From Brevibacillus reuszeri (lineage in GTDB: Bacteria; Bacillota; Bacilli; Brevibacillales; Brevibacillaceae), in contig NZ_LGIQ01000009.1 in assembly GCF_001187725.1 (NCBI RefSeq), forward strand, positions 684,266 through 748,265: a stretch of DNA of 64,000 bases. Direction: 5' to 3'. Of the stretch, positions 43,284-52,492 are shown one piece after another. The notes below the pieces were generated by a model. It ran no database searches, was not told where the DNA came from, and saw only the letters and a program-made list of their open reading frames with translations. Numbering within the stretch: position 1 is the stretch's first letter; each line of letters starts with the position of its first letter. The translations under genes were made by a program, and so were the position numbers.

Positions 43284-44453
43284 TCACGAAAACTTTCTGT
43301 CCCTCATGGCTTTGCGGTCGAGACGATAGCTGACTACTGCCAGCAAGGACGCGGCAACTGCCACGATGCCTCCGGACCAGGATACATCGATCAGCCTCAT
43401 GTTCGTTGTCACCCATCCTCCGAGCGCCGGCCCGACCGCAATGCCGACATTGACGGATACGGGTGTAAGAGACGAGGCTAAATCCCGAGCAGTCGGAAAA
43501 TGCTGGTTGGCCAAATCGATGAAATATAATTGCATCGTGGAATTCATCGCATAGAGGACCAGGGCAATAAAGGAGATGCTGATCAATCCCCCAACCAGCG
43601 TATTCGCGGAAACATACAGCGACGCGAGAATGACGGCCTGAATCAGGAACACATACCGAAGCTTACTGATCCCATCCCGTGCGGCCAATTTTCCGCCAAT
43701 CAACGTACTGAAGATGGACACGGCCCCATAAAGTAAAAATACTAAGCTGATATACCGTTCCGGAACCCCGAGCACCTCTTGCAACAAAGGCGTCAGATAC
43801 GTGTATACGGTATAAGTCGCTGCAATGCTGAAAGCCGGAATGAAGAATGCGATCACAACACGCGGATGGGCAAGCAAGCCGATCTGATTTTTCAAGGAAC
43901 TCCGCGTCCCTTTCAGCCCCTTGGGAATGGTCACCGAGCTGAAAATCAAGGAAATAACGCCCAACATGGTGGTGAATCCAAACGCGATCTGCCAGCCGCC
44001 CCATTGCCCGATAGAAGTGCCGATCGGCACTCCGATGACACTGGCAACGGTAAATCCTGCAAAAACGATGGCAATAACCGCCCCCCGCTTTTCGGCAGGT
44101 ATCGTTTCGCTGGCAACCGCCATCGCGAGTGCGATCAAGACGCCGGTTACGACAGCTGTGATGATTCGGGAAACAAGCAGAAGTGCATAAGACTCAGACA
44201 GGGCGGTTGCGATATTGCCGGCAATAAAAATGGCGATCAGCGTCAGCATGAGCGGATATTTGGCAAAGCGGCTGAACAAAGCCGTTAAGAACGGAGTGCC
44301 GATGGCAAACGACAAGGCAAACGCTGAAACAAGCGTCCCAGCCGTTGATATGGCGATTTGAAAATCAGCCGCTACTTCTGTAAGCAGCCCAACAATAACA
44401 AATTCGCTCGTCCCCAGCACAAAGGTTAATAGAAACAAATTCAACGTCAACAA
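43284..44453 (-). CDS. MFS exporter (PbuE/AraJ-like DHA1)
   Basis: About 389 aa, twelve helices. Typical features are LGTSEFVIVGLLTEVAADFQIAISTAGTLVSAFAL, RIITAVVTGVLIALAMAVASETIPAEKRG and GVPIGTSIGQWGGWQ, characteristic of nucleoside/arabinose efflux relatives. The start is uncertain. A TTG at 44453 opens the frame without a good site, while GGGGGAGAGAGG lies just before an upstream in-frame CTG (44471), which may be a mutated ATG. The MerR regulator upstream (44499-45314) is co-oriented and probably controls it. Confidence 0.8.
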   Translation of the reverse strand: MLTLNLFLLTFVLGTSEFVIVGLLTEVAADFQIAISTAGTLVSAFALSFAIGTPFLTALFSRFAKYPLMLTLIAIFIAGNIATALSESYALLLVSRIITAVVTGVLIALAMAVASETIPAEKRGAVIAIVFAGFTVASVIGVPIGTSIGQWGGWQIAFGFTTMLGVISLIFSSVTIPKGLKGTRSSLKNQIGLLAHPRVVIAFFIPAFSIAATYTVYTYLTPLLQEVLGVPERYISLVFLLYGAVSIFSTLIGGKLAARDGISKLRYVFLIQAVILASLYVSANTLVGGLISISFIALVLYAMNSTMQLYFIDLANQHFPTARDLASSLTPVSVNVGIAVGPALGGWVTTNMRLIDVSWSGGIVAVAASLLAVVSYRLDRKAMRDRKFS

Positions 44454-44498
44454 CTTTTGGTGTCTTGTCAGTACCTCTCTCCCCCTCCTACGAGTAAA

Positions 44499-45314
44499 CT
44501 AAGCTCTCTCGACGGCAATCTGCACCTCAGCGACATAAGCTTCCGGATCGCCTGTCTGTTCATGAGGGATGCAAATTTCGCGCCGCGGCTCGTTTTCGAT
44601 CATTCGATAACCATTTCGCTCAATCCACAGCGCCAGTTCCGTGCTTGCAGTGCAGCGGCTCGTCGTCCGACAATGATGGATCAGTGTGGCCATCAGCGGA
44701 ACACCCGGTAACTGTTGGACCACAAAGGGCGGCTGGCTTGCCATTTTATCGGTCAGTAGCCGGGCTGCTTCAATGTCCATATCGTCATCGCTTTCCAAGC
44801 AGTCATGCCACAAAACGATCTGCGACAAGGGCGGCCGACGGGCATTGCCCAAATAATCGTCCAGCTGCCGAAACATCTCCGGAATTTGCCGAAAAGAAGT
44901 TCTTTGCCGATAAGACACCACCAATTGCGGTTCCACTTCTTTCAGCACGACATTATGCGTCACTTCCTGTTTTCCCTCATTCTCGATGGCATGTAGCCGG
45001 TCTTGGATGCGAGCCAACTTGGCCTGCTCTTTGTCCACAATGGACTGAATCTCATGCTGCTTGATCCGGAACATCCCTCTGATTTGCTCAAGCGGAATTA
45101 GCTCGTCGATCATCCGGAGAATTTGCTCTAACGAGAACCCCAGTTCTTTGTAGGCCAAAATGCGGTGAAGCTGGAACAACTGATCGGCAGTGTAGTATCG
45201 GTATCCAGAGTAAGGATCGGTATGGGCCGGCTTGAGCAAATTCAGCTGGTCGTAGTACCGAAGCGTCTTGACAGACACTTGGCTTATCTTCGAAAACTCG
45301 CTGATTTTGAACAT
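44499..45314 (-). CDS. MerR-family regulator with C-terminal effector (GyrI-like) domain
   Basis: 271 aa from the ATG at 45314 (AGGGGTGCATTT upstream). MerR HTH/wing about 1-70: FKISEFSKISQVSVKTLRYYDQLNLLKPAHTDPYSGYRYYTADQL; dimer coiled coil about 75-120; a multidrug-binding-like domain to the end (ELALWIERNGYRMIENEPRREICIP). Upstream in-frame codons back to 45815 belong to a hydrolase fragment and cross a terminator, so they are not part of it. Its own promoter has the MerR 19-bp spacer layout. Confidence 0.88.
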   Translation of the reverse strand: MFKISEFSKISQVSVKTLRYYDQLNLLKPAHTDPYSGYRYYTADQLFQLHRILAYKELGFSLEQILRMIDELIPLEQIRGMFRIKQHEIQSIVDKEQAKLARIQDRLHAIENEGKQEVTHNVVLKEVEPQLVVSYRQRTSFRQIPEMFRQLDDYLGNARRPPLSQIVLWHDCLESDDDMDIEAARLLTDKMASQPPFVVQQLPGVPLMATLIHHCRTTSRCTASTELALWIERNGYRMIENEPRREICIPHEQTGDPEAYVAEVQIAVERA

Positions 45315-45361
45315 AAATGCACCCCTCAATTGCAAATTGCGCTTCTGCTCATTTCTTCCGA

Positions 45362-45392
45362 AGTATAACTTTACCGTTAAGGGGAGAGTCAA
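45362..45392 (-). promoter_or_regulatory. MerR-type promoter with 19-bp spacer
   Basis: Minus strand TTGACT (45387-45392), 19-bp spacer carrying the imperfect dyad CTTAACGGTAAAG, TATACT (45362-45367). It lies ~50 bp before the MerR gene; the elongated spacer is the mark of MerR-activated promoters. Confidence 0.7.
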
Positions 45393-45471
45393 GGAGAAGG
45401 CGAAAAAAGAAAATTTAGAACAGTTCCCCGCCGTTATCTGGTTCCAAATCGACTGAGCGGACTTCCGAACA

Positions 45472-45501
45472 GAAAAAAAAGCTGCACCTCGATGTGCAGC
45501 T
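45472..45501 (-). terminator. Terminator between the hydrolase fragment and the MerR gene
   Basis: agctgcac (45480-45487) and gtgcagct (45494-45501), followed on the minus strand by a run of nine T residues. Confidence 0.8.
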
Positions 45502-45559
45502 GGATCTAGGGCCGACAGGTCATTAAAAGCCGGCAGCGTTCTGTACGACGAGAAACGAT

Positions 45560-45815
45560 ACTTTCTCCGGATGTCTGCTAGCCGGTCAAACGCATCCGCA
45601 AACGTCTCGGTCGATGGCGCATCGCTGTACCCGAACCCGGGATAATCCGGTGCGAAAATGTGAAATTGATCGGAAAGTCGCTCGGTCAGATCGCGAAACA
45701 TAAACGAAGAAGCGGGAAAGCAATGCGTAAAAGCAGAACCCGGCCGGTTGTTGTCTCCGGCTTCGCGATAGAAAATGTTCAGTCCGTCGATCTCTGTCGT
45801 ACGATAATGAGTCAC
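45560..45815 (-). pseudogene. N-terminal fragment of an alpha/beta hydrolase
   Basis: GTG at 45815 with AAGAGGA. HYRTTEIDGLNIFYREAG... THCFPASSFMFRDLTERLSDQFHIFAPDYPGFGYSDAP is the start of an epoxide-hydrolase-like protein. After FADAFDRLADI the homology ends, before the nucleophile elbow. Placed 42 nt after the dehalogenase-like gene. Confidence 0.7.
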
Positions 45816-45856
45816 AAGAATCCTCTTTTGAGAGTCGGTTCCTTCGAGACCACGTT

Positions 45857-46798
45857 TCAGTTACGGTAGATGAAGTCTGCAATGAGACGTCCTACTTCAT
45901 TCGGTGCATCTTCCAGGCAATAATGACCTACGCCTGCAAGCCGATGAACGGGAGCGTCGGGGAACAACTCCGTGAACAGCGGCAGAAAATGTTCAGCATG
46001 CAGAGTGCGATCAGACTCGCCCCAAATGGCCATTGCCGGCTTGGTACGAATCATGCGGATGGCTTCGGCATTAGGTACTTCAAACTGGTGAGCGCCTGTA
46101 GCAAACCCTTTTGCCCAGCCGATCGCGCCGAGACAATCAGACGGATCGGCAAAGTGAGAGCCGTAAGCCGCCAGCCAGGTGTCGGTAATCAGGGCATGGT
46201 TCTCAAATCCGTTCAGTTTGAGCGTGCTGAGAATATTAAAACCGAGTTGGCCCAACACGGCCTCGAGACTTCCGTCCTTCTCCGCTTGAACAACCCATTG
46301 GAACCAAGGCGAGACGACGACATTGGCACTCAACCGGTCTCCGAGGCTGGACTGGCCGAAAGGTGTCGGCCCATTGGTAGAGATCAGCCTGCGGATGCGA
46401 TCTGGATGGCGGGCAGCGAGACCCATCCCCACTGGCCCGCCAAAATCGTGCATAATCAACGTGATTTCCCGCAGGTCGAGCGCAAGCACGAACCGTTCGA
46501 GATTGTCGATATGATCTTGCAGCCAGTAGCTACGATTCAGAGGAGTCGCACTTTTGCCGAATCCCATATGATCAGGGACAATGACACGGCAATCCGAGCT
46601 CAGGACCGGGATGAGGAGCCGAAACAGATAACCCCAGGTTGGCTCGCCATGAAGACAAAGCACGGTCTCACCTCCGTGCGGCCCTTCGTCAACATAGTGC
46701 ATGGCAAACCCGGGAGCGTCGGTGAAGTGCGGTGTGAATGGGTAGGTACCGTCGCAATCCGCAAGCGGATCGCGGTTGAGGTTATAAGAATACGTCAT
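45857..46798 (-). CDS. Haloalkane-dehalogenase-like alpha/beta hydrolase
   Basis: 313 aa. HGEPTWGYLFR is the dehalogenase oxyanion-hole sequence (HGEPTWSYLYR in DhaA/DhlA). The nucleophile position is Asp in LIMHDFGGPVG, consistent with a haloalkane dehalogenase rather than a Ser esterase. MAIWGESDRTLH and VGHYCLEDAPNEV supply the acid and His regions. Halide-stabilising residues cannot be confirmed by eye, so substrate is open. Confidence 0.83.
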   Translation of the reverse strand: MTYSYNLNRDPLADCDGTYPFTPHFTDAPGFAMHYVDEGPHGGETVLCLHGEPTWGYLFRLLIPVLSSDCRVIVPDHMGFGKSATPLNRSYWLQDHIDNLERFVLALDLREITLIMHDFGGPVGMGLAARHPDRIRRLISTNGPTPFGQSSLGDRLSANVVVSPWFQWVVQAEKDGSLEAVLGQLGFNILSTLKLNGFENHALITDTWLAAYGSHFADPSDCLGAIGWAKGFATGAHQFEVPNAEAIRMIRTKPAMAIWGESDRTLHAEHFLPLFTELFPDAPVHRLAGVGHYCLEDAPNEVGRLIADFIYRN

Positions 46799-46930
46799 GA
46801 GAAATGTTCCCTCCTTTGAATTGCCTCGGAAAATCTAGCTGGATGAAACAGTATAAAATCTTCCTACGGTCATAATTGACGAGCAGCATAATGGCGGTCA
46901 GTGGCATGTGCCAGTTCTCCGTTTTGAAGT

Positions 46931-48202
46931 CTAAGCGGTGGGCGTCAACTGACGGGTAAACGCCCAGAATAATAGTGCCAGGAAGCTGATGGCTGAGCCT
47001 AATAGGCATACACCAGTCCAACCAGCTGACGCATAAACGAACGTCGAGATGAACGAACCGGCAGCGCTTCCGAGGGAATAGAAAATCATATATCCGGCCG
47101 TAAGCCGGCTATGAGCCTCGGGGCGCACACTGTAAATCATGCTTTGATTCGTGACATGTACGGCCTGTAATCCAAGATCGAAGACGATTACGCCGGCAAT
47201 CAAAGCCCACAGGGAATGAATAATAAATCCAATTGGTAGCCAAGATAGGGACATGATGAGCAGCCCGGTGCCGGTAACTTTCTGACTCCAGCCGCGATCC
47301 GCCATCTGCCCTGCCCTGGCCGCACCCAACGCTCCGGCGGCTCCAGCTAAACCAAACAGACCGATCTCCGTATGAGAGAGTGAAAAAGGCGGTTGGCTGA
47401 GTGGAAACACCATTGGCGTCCACAAGACTGAAGTCGAGGTAAAGATCAGAAAGGCGATCAAAGCGCGTATACGCAAAATCGGCTCCTCCAAGAACAACTT
47501 GAAAACCGAACGCAGCAATTGTGGATAAGCAATCGTTTCCTTCACCTCGTCGTGCGGCGGTAACACACGAAACAACACAACAGCGATGAGCAGCGTCAAC
47601 GCCGCTGAGAGGAAATAAATCGCCCTCCATCCTGCGAGATCGGCCATGAACCCCGCGATGGTCCGCGCCAGCAAAATACCGATGACAATGCCGCTAGTCA
47701 CCCTCCCTACTACACGGCCACGCTCAGCCGGCGCTGCCAATACGGCCGAGAATGCAACCAGCACCTGCGTGACCACCGCGAGTAACCCAACCAAAGCGCT
47801 GCTGATAATGAGCATCGTGCTGTTTGGGGAGAAACCGACAGCGACTAGCGCCGCAACGGACAATGCTGACAGACCGACGATCAACCGTCGGCGGTTCAGC
47901 AAATCGCCAAGCGGCACCAACAGCAGAAGGCCAAGTGCATACCCGATCTGGGTGATGGTGACAACAACCCCGATAGTCGACTCACGGATGCCGAACTCGA
48001 TTGCCATCGCGTCAAGCAGTGGCTGTGCATAATAAACGTTCGCTACAGCAAGCCCACAAGCGACGGCAAACAACAACGAGAGCACACGCGGCAGCGATGA
48101 ATGTGACGTGGGAGCACGAGCATCGGGTTTACACGAGGAAGCCTTCCCGGTACTCCGGTTTTCTCCGGCACCTCCCTCCACTATGTCTTGAAGGTTTTTC
48201 AT
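46931..48202 (-). CDS. MFS exporter, DHA1-type
   Basis: 423 aa with an extra ~35-residue hydrophilic N-terminus. Helix 1 CGLAVANVYYAQPLLDAMA, motif A PLGDLLNRRRLIVG, second-half HTEIGLFGLAGAAGALGAARAGQMADRGWSQK. The sequence is noticeably GC-rich compared with flanks. A divergent TetR regulator starts at 48415, a standard repressor-pump pair. Confidence 0.87.
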   Translation of the reverse strand: MKNLQDIVEGGAGENRSTGKASSCKPDARAPTSHSSLPRVLSLLFAVACGLAVANVYYAQPLLDAMAIEFGIRESTIGVVVTITQIGYALGLLLLVPLGDLLNRRRLIVGLSALSVAALVAVGFSPNSTMLIISSALVGLLAVVTQVLVAFSAVLAAPAERGRVVGRVTSGIVIGILLARTIAGFMADLAGWRAIYFLSAALTLLIAVVLFRVLPPHDEVKETIAYPQLLRSVFKLFLEEPILRIRALIAFLIFTSTSVLWTPMVFPLSQPPFSLSHTEIGLFGLAGAAGALGAARAGQMADRGWSQKVTGTGLLIMSLSWLPIGFIIHSLWALIAGVIVFDLGLQAVHVTNQSMIYSVRPEAHSRLTAGYMIFYSLGSAAGSFISTFVYASAGWTGVCLLGSAISFLALLFWAFTRQLTPTA

Positions 48203-48251
48203 ATCCCCTTCACACCTTTCTGATTGGAATGGTTAACCTTATTCAGTTACA

Positions 48252-48280
48252 TACCGAAAAGTATATTATATCGATCGGTA
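48252..48280. promoter_or_regulatory. Inverted repeat TACCGA-N17-TCGGTA between MFS and TetR genes
   Basis: Half-sites 48252-48257 and 48275-48280 flank an AT-rich spacer with a -10-like tatatt. The position between divergent genes suits the TetR operator. Confidence 0.4.
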
Positions 48281-48414
48281 CACAACTGGATGAAGTGAAA
48301 TATATATTATATTTTCGTAATTAGTCAAGGGGAAATTGAAAAAATTTGACTATTCCTATACCGCAAGATATGATTTTAATATACTGAACGATATGAAAAG
48401 GAAGAGGATAGCTT

Positions 48415-48996
48415 ATGGTTCGCCCTCGGGAGTTTAATGAAGAGCAAGCACTACATGCCGCGATGGAAGTGTTTTGGGAGAAGGGCTACGAAGCGACTTC
48501 ATTAAGCGATTTAACGGCAAAAATGGGCATTCAACGACCTAGTCTCTACGCCGCGTTCGGAGATAAAAAGGAGCTTTTTGAAGCAACACTTCGCAAATAC
48601 AATCAATCCCATGCTTCTTATGTGCGCGCCCGGCTGCAGAACGTGCCATCTGTCAAAGAAGCATTTCACGCTTTCTTTGCGGGCATTGTGGCGGAAGGAT
48701 ACGAAGAAGGTCCAAGCCGGGGATGTTTTTGCCTCAATGTCATGGTCGAGCTTGCCCCTCATGATGCCAAATTTGAAGAGATGACCAGAGAGCACCAGAT
48801 GAATTTGGCGGTGATCTTTCAGGAAATCATTGAACGGGGGATGCGATCCGGCGAACTGGGGAATCATGTGAGAGCCAAAGCGCTCGCCCAGACACTCGTC
48901 GTTTCAATGATCGGTCTTACCACGTTGATGAAATCCCGCCCCGATCGAACATTTGCGGACAACGCTGTTGCGACCATTATCGCTTTTCTGGAGTAA
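48415..48996 (+). CDS. TetR-family repressor
   Basis: 193 aa; GGAAGAGG before the ATG. HTH EVFWEKGYEATSLSDLTAKMGIQRPSLYAAFGDKKELFEATLRKY is typical. The C-domain includes GPSRGCFCLNVMVELAPHDAKFEE, as in TetR_C_16/AcrR pump regulators. Probably represses the divergent MFS exporter. Confidence 0.9.
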   Translation: MVRPREFNEEQALHAAMEVFWEKGYEATSLSDLTAKMGIQRPSLYAAFGDKKELFEATLRKYNQSHASYVRARLQNVPSVKEAFHAFFAGIVAEGYEEGPSRGCFCLNVMVELAPHDAKFEEMTREHQMNLAVIFQEIIERGMRSGELGNHVRAKALAQTLVVSMIGLTTLMKSRPDRTFADNAVATIIAFLE

Positions 48997-49329
48997 ACCG
49001 TTTGTCATTTGAAGTGCTCAGCGATCCTTTGGAACTGATTTTGAGGTGTTCGAAGAAAATAAAGCATTAAACTGATCCCGAATAATGAGACAACGGCAGC
49101 CTAGGACAAGAAAACCTGAAATATTCAGGAAGTGGCTTTGAACATGTCATGATTACAATTACATCAAGCGAAAACGTGGATGAAATAAGATTCCAACTCG
49201 TTAAAACCGGCTCCGCTTAACAGGGAACCGGTTATTGAGTAACCTAAATTGGTCTAAACGTCTAATTTTTACGAAACGAACTAATACCACCTTAATTGGT
49301 CAACAAACACGCTCCCAAGGGGTTCTTAG
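48997..49329. other. Intergenic region before the IS1380 remnant
   Basis: No gene. It contains a hairpin with aaccgg...ccggtt arms (about 49203-49233) and a small palindrome cctgaa-ata-ttcagg (about 49109-49123). IS1380 terminal repeats could not be recognised. Confidence 0.45.
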
Positions 49330-49675
49330 ATGGCAAGTCAAGAGTTACGAATGAACTTCAACTCCCGAATGAAAGTTAATTTTGATGGCGGCGATCTGAC
49401 TTCGGACGCTGGTCTTCTTCTATATAAAAAATTCGATCATCAAGTCGATCTATCTAAGACTGTGAAGCAAATCCTTGTTGTCGACGATCCGGTTCACGGA
49501 ATCATCCTAAAGTCGAGGTGGTTCTGCAGAAAATTTATCAGAATGTGGCGGGATATCATACCAGCGACCATGCCGATGATTTGAGCTTTTGAGCCACTTC
49601 TGCCCGCGATGCTAGAGAAGAAACGTCTGGCTTCGCAGCCGACGATATCCAGGTTCAATGAAAGGCAAGGATCAC
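49330..49675 (+). pseudogene. IS1380-family transposase, 5' remnant with frameshifts
   Basis: ATG-initiated FNSRMKVNFDGGDLTSDAGLLLYKKFDHQ... is the IS1380 N-terminus. The frame shifts after the PVHG region, continuing as EVVLQKIYQNVAGYHTSDHADDL, and again to FEPLLPAMLEKKRLASQPTISRFNER. The DDE catalytic core is missing beyond 49675. Confidence 0.8.
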
Positions 49676-49685
49676 TACCGCCAAG

Positions 49686-50129
49686 TCATTGGAAAACGTC
49701 AATGAAGTACTCCCTCACCCGTTCGATTTGGGCAAGGTGATCGCGGACGTGCTGGATACGGAATTCCAGCAATTGCTTAAAAGTGAACCGCCCCGCATCC
49801 TCATGCACCCCCACCCGCTCGCTTTGTTCTACTGTCAGATGGCCCAGAATTGTCTGCATACTGGAGCGCAGGAATTGGAACAAAAGCAAATGTTGTTCAC
49901 GGTCCAATAAATCGTATCCCAAGTCTTTTGCCCATGCGTTTTGGTCAAAGGAAATTAGTAGCGGCTCCTCCTCCGCCAAGACTTTTCTCAGCCTGTGTGT
50001 GGACAAAATCTCGGAATCCGTCACATGAATGATAATTTGCTTGAAACGAAGTTCCTCTTCGGCCAAGCCTTCAATGGCTTCACGGTGCATTACGGATCCG
50101 CGACCGTACTCTTCAATCAACGCTTCCAT
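49686..50129 (-). CDS. DinB-like metal-binding protein, internally shortened
   Basis: 147 aa. DinB four-helix-bundle features: IIIHVTDSEILSTHRLRKVLAEEEP, HLTVEQSERVGVHEDAGRFTFKQLLEFRIQHVRDHLAQIERV, with the expected His ligands. Between EELRFK and QIIIHVTDSE about ten residues present in relatives (the PAPDKWSI-like turn) are absent in frame, which may impair the fold. It reads divergently from the MerR gene at 50249. Confidence 0.7.
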   Translation of the reverse strand: MEALIEEYGRGSVMHREAIEGLAEEELRFKQIIIHVTDSEILSTHRLRKVLAEEEPLLISFDQNAWAKDLGYDLLDREQHLLLFQFLRSSMQTILGHLTVEQSERVGVHEDAGRFTFKQLLEFRIQHVRDHLAQIERVREYFIDVFQ

Positions 50130-50248
50130 TTTTGTCCCCGCCTTGTAATTGAACCTGTTTTCCGCTTATTATATTATTTTAGGAAAAGTTGGAAAAAACT
50201 TATCGAAGCCCGTAAGAAGAATTGAAAACAGAGGAGTGATGAAGCCAA

Positions 50249-51052
50249 ATGGAACCCTATTTTCGAATCGGAGAAATATCCGCAATGTTTAACATCCCCC
50301 TGCAAACGCTGAGATATTACGATAAAATCGGTTTATTTTCTCCTGACCATATCAATCGAGAAACAGGATATCGATACTATTCTCTGTATCAGCTTCCACT
50401 TCTGCATCGGATTAAAAAGTTCAAAAGCATGAACATCCCCTTCTCTGAAATAAAAGAGTTGGCGGCGACACAGTGGAATGCTGACTGGATGGATCATGTT
50501 TACTCCGTCCAGCTTGAGCGGCTGGAACAGAAAATGAGAGAGCTACAATCGTTGAAAATAGAGCTCGAAGACAAACGCAATCGTCTCATGGCGTTGCGAG
50601 CAGAGCCAAAAAACCAGATTTCCGTTCGGCAATACGAGGCAAGAAAAATATTTTGCAAATTGATTGACGTATCTACATATAAGGAGCAGGAAACCGAATA
50701 TTACCGCTCATTCCTGCCCTTTTCCAACCAGGTTGATTATATCAATACTGAACCCGGCTTTATTGTGACACAGCCCACTTTCTTTGAAGAACGAACGAAT
50801 GCTTCCTATTTATTTCTGGTCAACCCGACAGTCGTTCCAGAAGGATTCCGGTCTCATCACATGGCAGAAGGCACTTATTTAACGCTTCTTATCGAAGATA
50901 GCCACGCAAACTCTCCTACCTATTACAGTTTGCTCCGTAAACATATTTTGGATCAAAAAATTGAGACAGTGAGTGACATCTACGAATTTTGTTACACCAG
51001 TGTGTGGGAATTGCAGGTTCAAATAAACTCCTTGACCCTACAATCATTGTAG
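50249..51052 (+). CDS. MerR-family multidrug-sensing regulator (BmrR-like)
   Basis: 267 aa. N-terminal HTH YFRIGEISAMFNIPLQTLRYYDKIGLFSPDHINRETGYRYYSLYQLPLLHRIKKFKSM; coiled coil about 80-120; C-terminal effector domain with SVRQYEARKIFCKLIDV and DIYEFCYTSVWELQVQI. Its last codons overlap a MerR-type promoter that drives the next gene, so the regulator probably activates the oxidoreductase gene. Confidence 0.88.
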   Translation: MEPYFRIGEISAMFNIPLQTLRYYDKIGLFSPDHINRETGYRYYSLYQLPLLHRIKKFKSMNIPFSEIKELAATQWNADWMDHVYSVQLERLEQKMRELQSLKIELEDKRNRLMALRAEPKNQISVRQYEARKIFCKLIDVSTYKEQETEYYRSFLPFSNQVDYINTEPGFIVTQPTFFEERTNASYLFLVNPTVVPEGFRSHHMAEGTYLTLLIEDSHANSPTYYSLLRKHILDQKIETVSDIYEFCYTSVWELQVQINSLTLQSL

Positions 51053-51062
51053 GGTTTAGACT
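51032..51062 (+). promoter_or_regulatory. MerR-type promoter with 19-bp spacer and 9-bp-arm dyad
   Basis: TTGACC (51032-51037), 19-bp spacer, TAGACT (51057-51062). The dyad accctacaa-tca-ttgtagggt spans the spacer exactly as in MerR-regulated promoters. It overlaps the 3' end of the MerR gene and lies 35 bp before the oxidoreductase start. Confidence 0.8.
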
Positions 51063-51096
51063 GAGGGTACTCTTAGATGAATTTGGAGGAACCCTT

Positions 51097-51687
51097 ATGA
51101 AAATACTAGTTGTCTTTGCCCATCCAAGACCAGATTCGCTCACGGCGAGCATGGCGAAGCGGTTCACGGCAGGCTTGACCGAAGCAGGACATGAATTCGA
51201 AATCGCCGATTTGTATGCCGAAGGATTCAATCCGATCTTGCATACAATCGATGAACCTGATCGGAGTAATCCGAACAAAGCATACTCAGACGAGGTGCAG
51301 CGCGAAATGGATCGGATCCGAGCAAGCGATGCATTGGCCTTTCTTTTCCCGATATGGTGGTATAGCATGCCTGCCATCATGAAAGGATACATCGATCGGG
51401 TGTGGAACTATGGATTTGCCTACGGAACAAGCAAATTGCCAGTTCAAAAAATAAGATGGATCACCATGGTTGGCGAGACTCAGAGTCAATTTGAAAAACG
51501 CAATTATCATTTGATGGTGGAGCATCACCTGAACGTAGGCTTGGCGCAATATACCGGCGTTCAAGATACCCAAGTACACTTTATGTATAATTCATATGGA
51601 AAATTTGATGGTAGCTCGAAAGAAAAGAGCGAGGCTCATTTTGCCACGTTATTGAACGAGGCTTATCAGATCGGGCAAGCCTTTTAA
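51097..51687 (+). CDS. Flavodoxin-fold NAD(P)H oxidoreductase (MdaB/KefF-like)
   Basis: 196 aa from the ATG at 51097 (GGAGGAACCCTT upstream); the frame extending to 50989 overlaps the MerR gene. FMN-binding start KILVVFAHPRPDSLTASMAKRF and phosphate/isoalloxazine loops LFPIWWYSMPAIMKGYIDRVWNYGFAY are diagnostic of the NQO/KefF family. It reduces quinones, azo dyes or electrophiles in the cytoplasm, fitting induction by a drug-sensing MerR. Confidence 0.88.
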   Translation: MKILVVFAHPRPDSLTASMAKRFTAGLTEAGHEFEIADLYAEGFNPILHTIDEPDRSNPNKAYSDEVQREMDRIRASDALAFLFPIWWYSMPAIMKGYIDRVWNYGFAYGTSKLPVQKIRWITMVGETQSQFEKRNYHLMVEHHLNVGLAQYTGVQDTQVHFMYNSYGKFDGSSKEKSEAHFATLLNEAYQIGQAF

Positions 51688-51779
51688 TTAGCCAGATGGG
51701 GAATATCCCTTAACATACGCTCTTCACTACTTTTACCTTGCGATGTCTTCCATCCCAATGAAAATAACGATCTGAACGT

Positions 51780-51899
51780 TGAGTCACATTGTCGCAAAGC
51801 ATTTGCTTTTCAGATTCTTGAAACGGTGTATGAGCCCCAAAAAAAGTCCTGCGCACGTGCAACGTGCTTGTGCTTAGCAATATCGACGCTGATAATTAA
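51780..51899 (-). pseudogene. IS110-family transposase N-terminal scrap
   Basis: Minus-strand LIISVDIAKHKHVARAQDF is the DEDD-transposase N-terminus (first catalytic Asp in VDIAK). Similarity fades after about 25 codons. Confidence 0.6.
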
Positions 51900-52448
51900 C
51901 GTGTGAAGTAAGTTGAGCAATCTAATCATTTTGGTTATAATTCATTTACAGCCTCCGAGTATTAGAGTTCGTCCTTTTTGCTGGCCAGCTCAGGACAACA
52001 CTATGATATCAAGAGGCCCTTTTTATGCTCAAACGTCATTCTTCTTCATTACAGGAATGCTGCCCGTTAGGTTAACAAAAGAAGCTACCTCAGAAGGCAG
52101 CTCTTGTTTTTACTGTTATGCAACTACCGAACTCCGTTAGCGCAATGAACTATGCTCCCTCTAGTATTGATTGTGGCTGCTCTCGCTTTGAGCTTGCTTT
52201 TGACAATGCTACATCCCGTTAGATTTGTTACTGCCTTTTTAAGCTTTTCCCTGGCGGCATGGACCAGATGGCGATATCGCAAAAGAAGTATATGCGGAAC
52301 TTTCCATCTTGATCTGCTACCAGCTATTCCGAGCGTTGTTTATTTCCTTGGTCGTGCCCCCTATTTTAAAGGTCATATAGCAAAGCGAAAGCGGCTGTAA
52401 GCTAGCAGCTATATCACTCCAAGCTTTGTGTACGAGATTCCCTGCTAA

Positions 52449-52492
52449 GAAATAAAAAGAGCATGATTTGAAACTCCGATCAAAGCATGCTC
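52449..52492 (-). terminator. Terminator of the GNAT gene
   Basis: gagcatg (52459-52465) and catgctc (52486-52492) with additional ttg/caa pairing; TTTTTATTTCTT follows on the minus strand. Confidence 0.75.

Noticed and set aside
44499..45815. 438-residue alpha/beta hydrolase-MerR fusion protein
   Set aside because: The hydrolase part stops before its catalytic site. A strong terminator (45472-45501), a 19-bp-spacer promoter and a ribosome site with ATG at 45314 lie between the two halves. The continuous frame is accidental, unlike the crotonase-TetR case.
52152..52400. Small membrane protein gene
   Set aside because: Hydrophobic start but no ribosome site, no family resemblance, and a surrounding of remnants.
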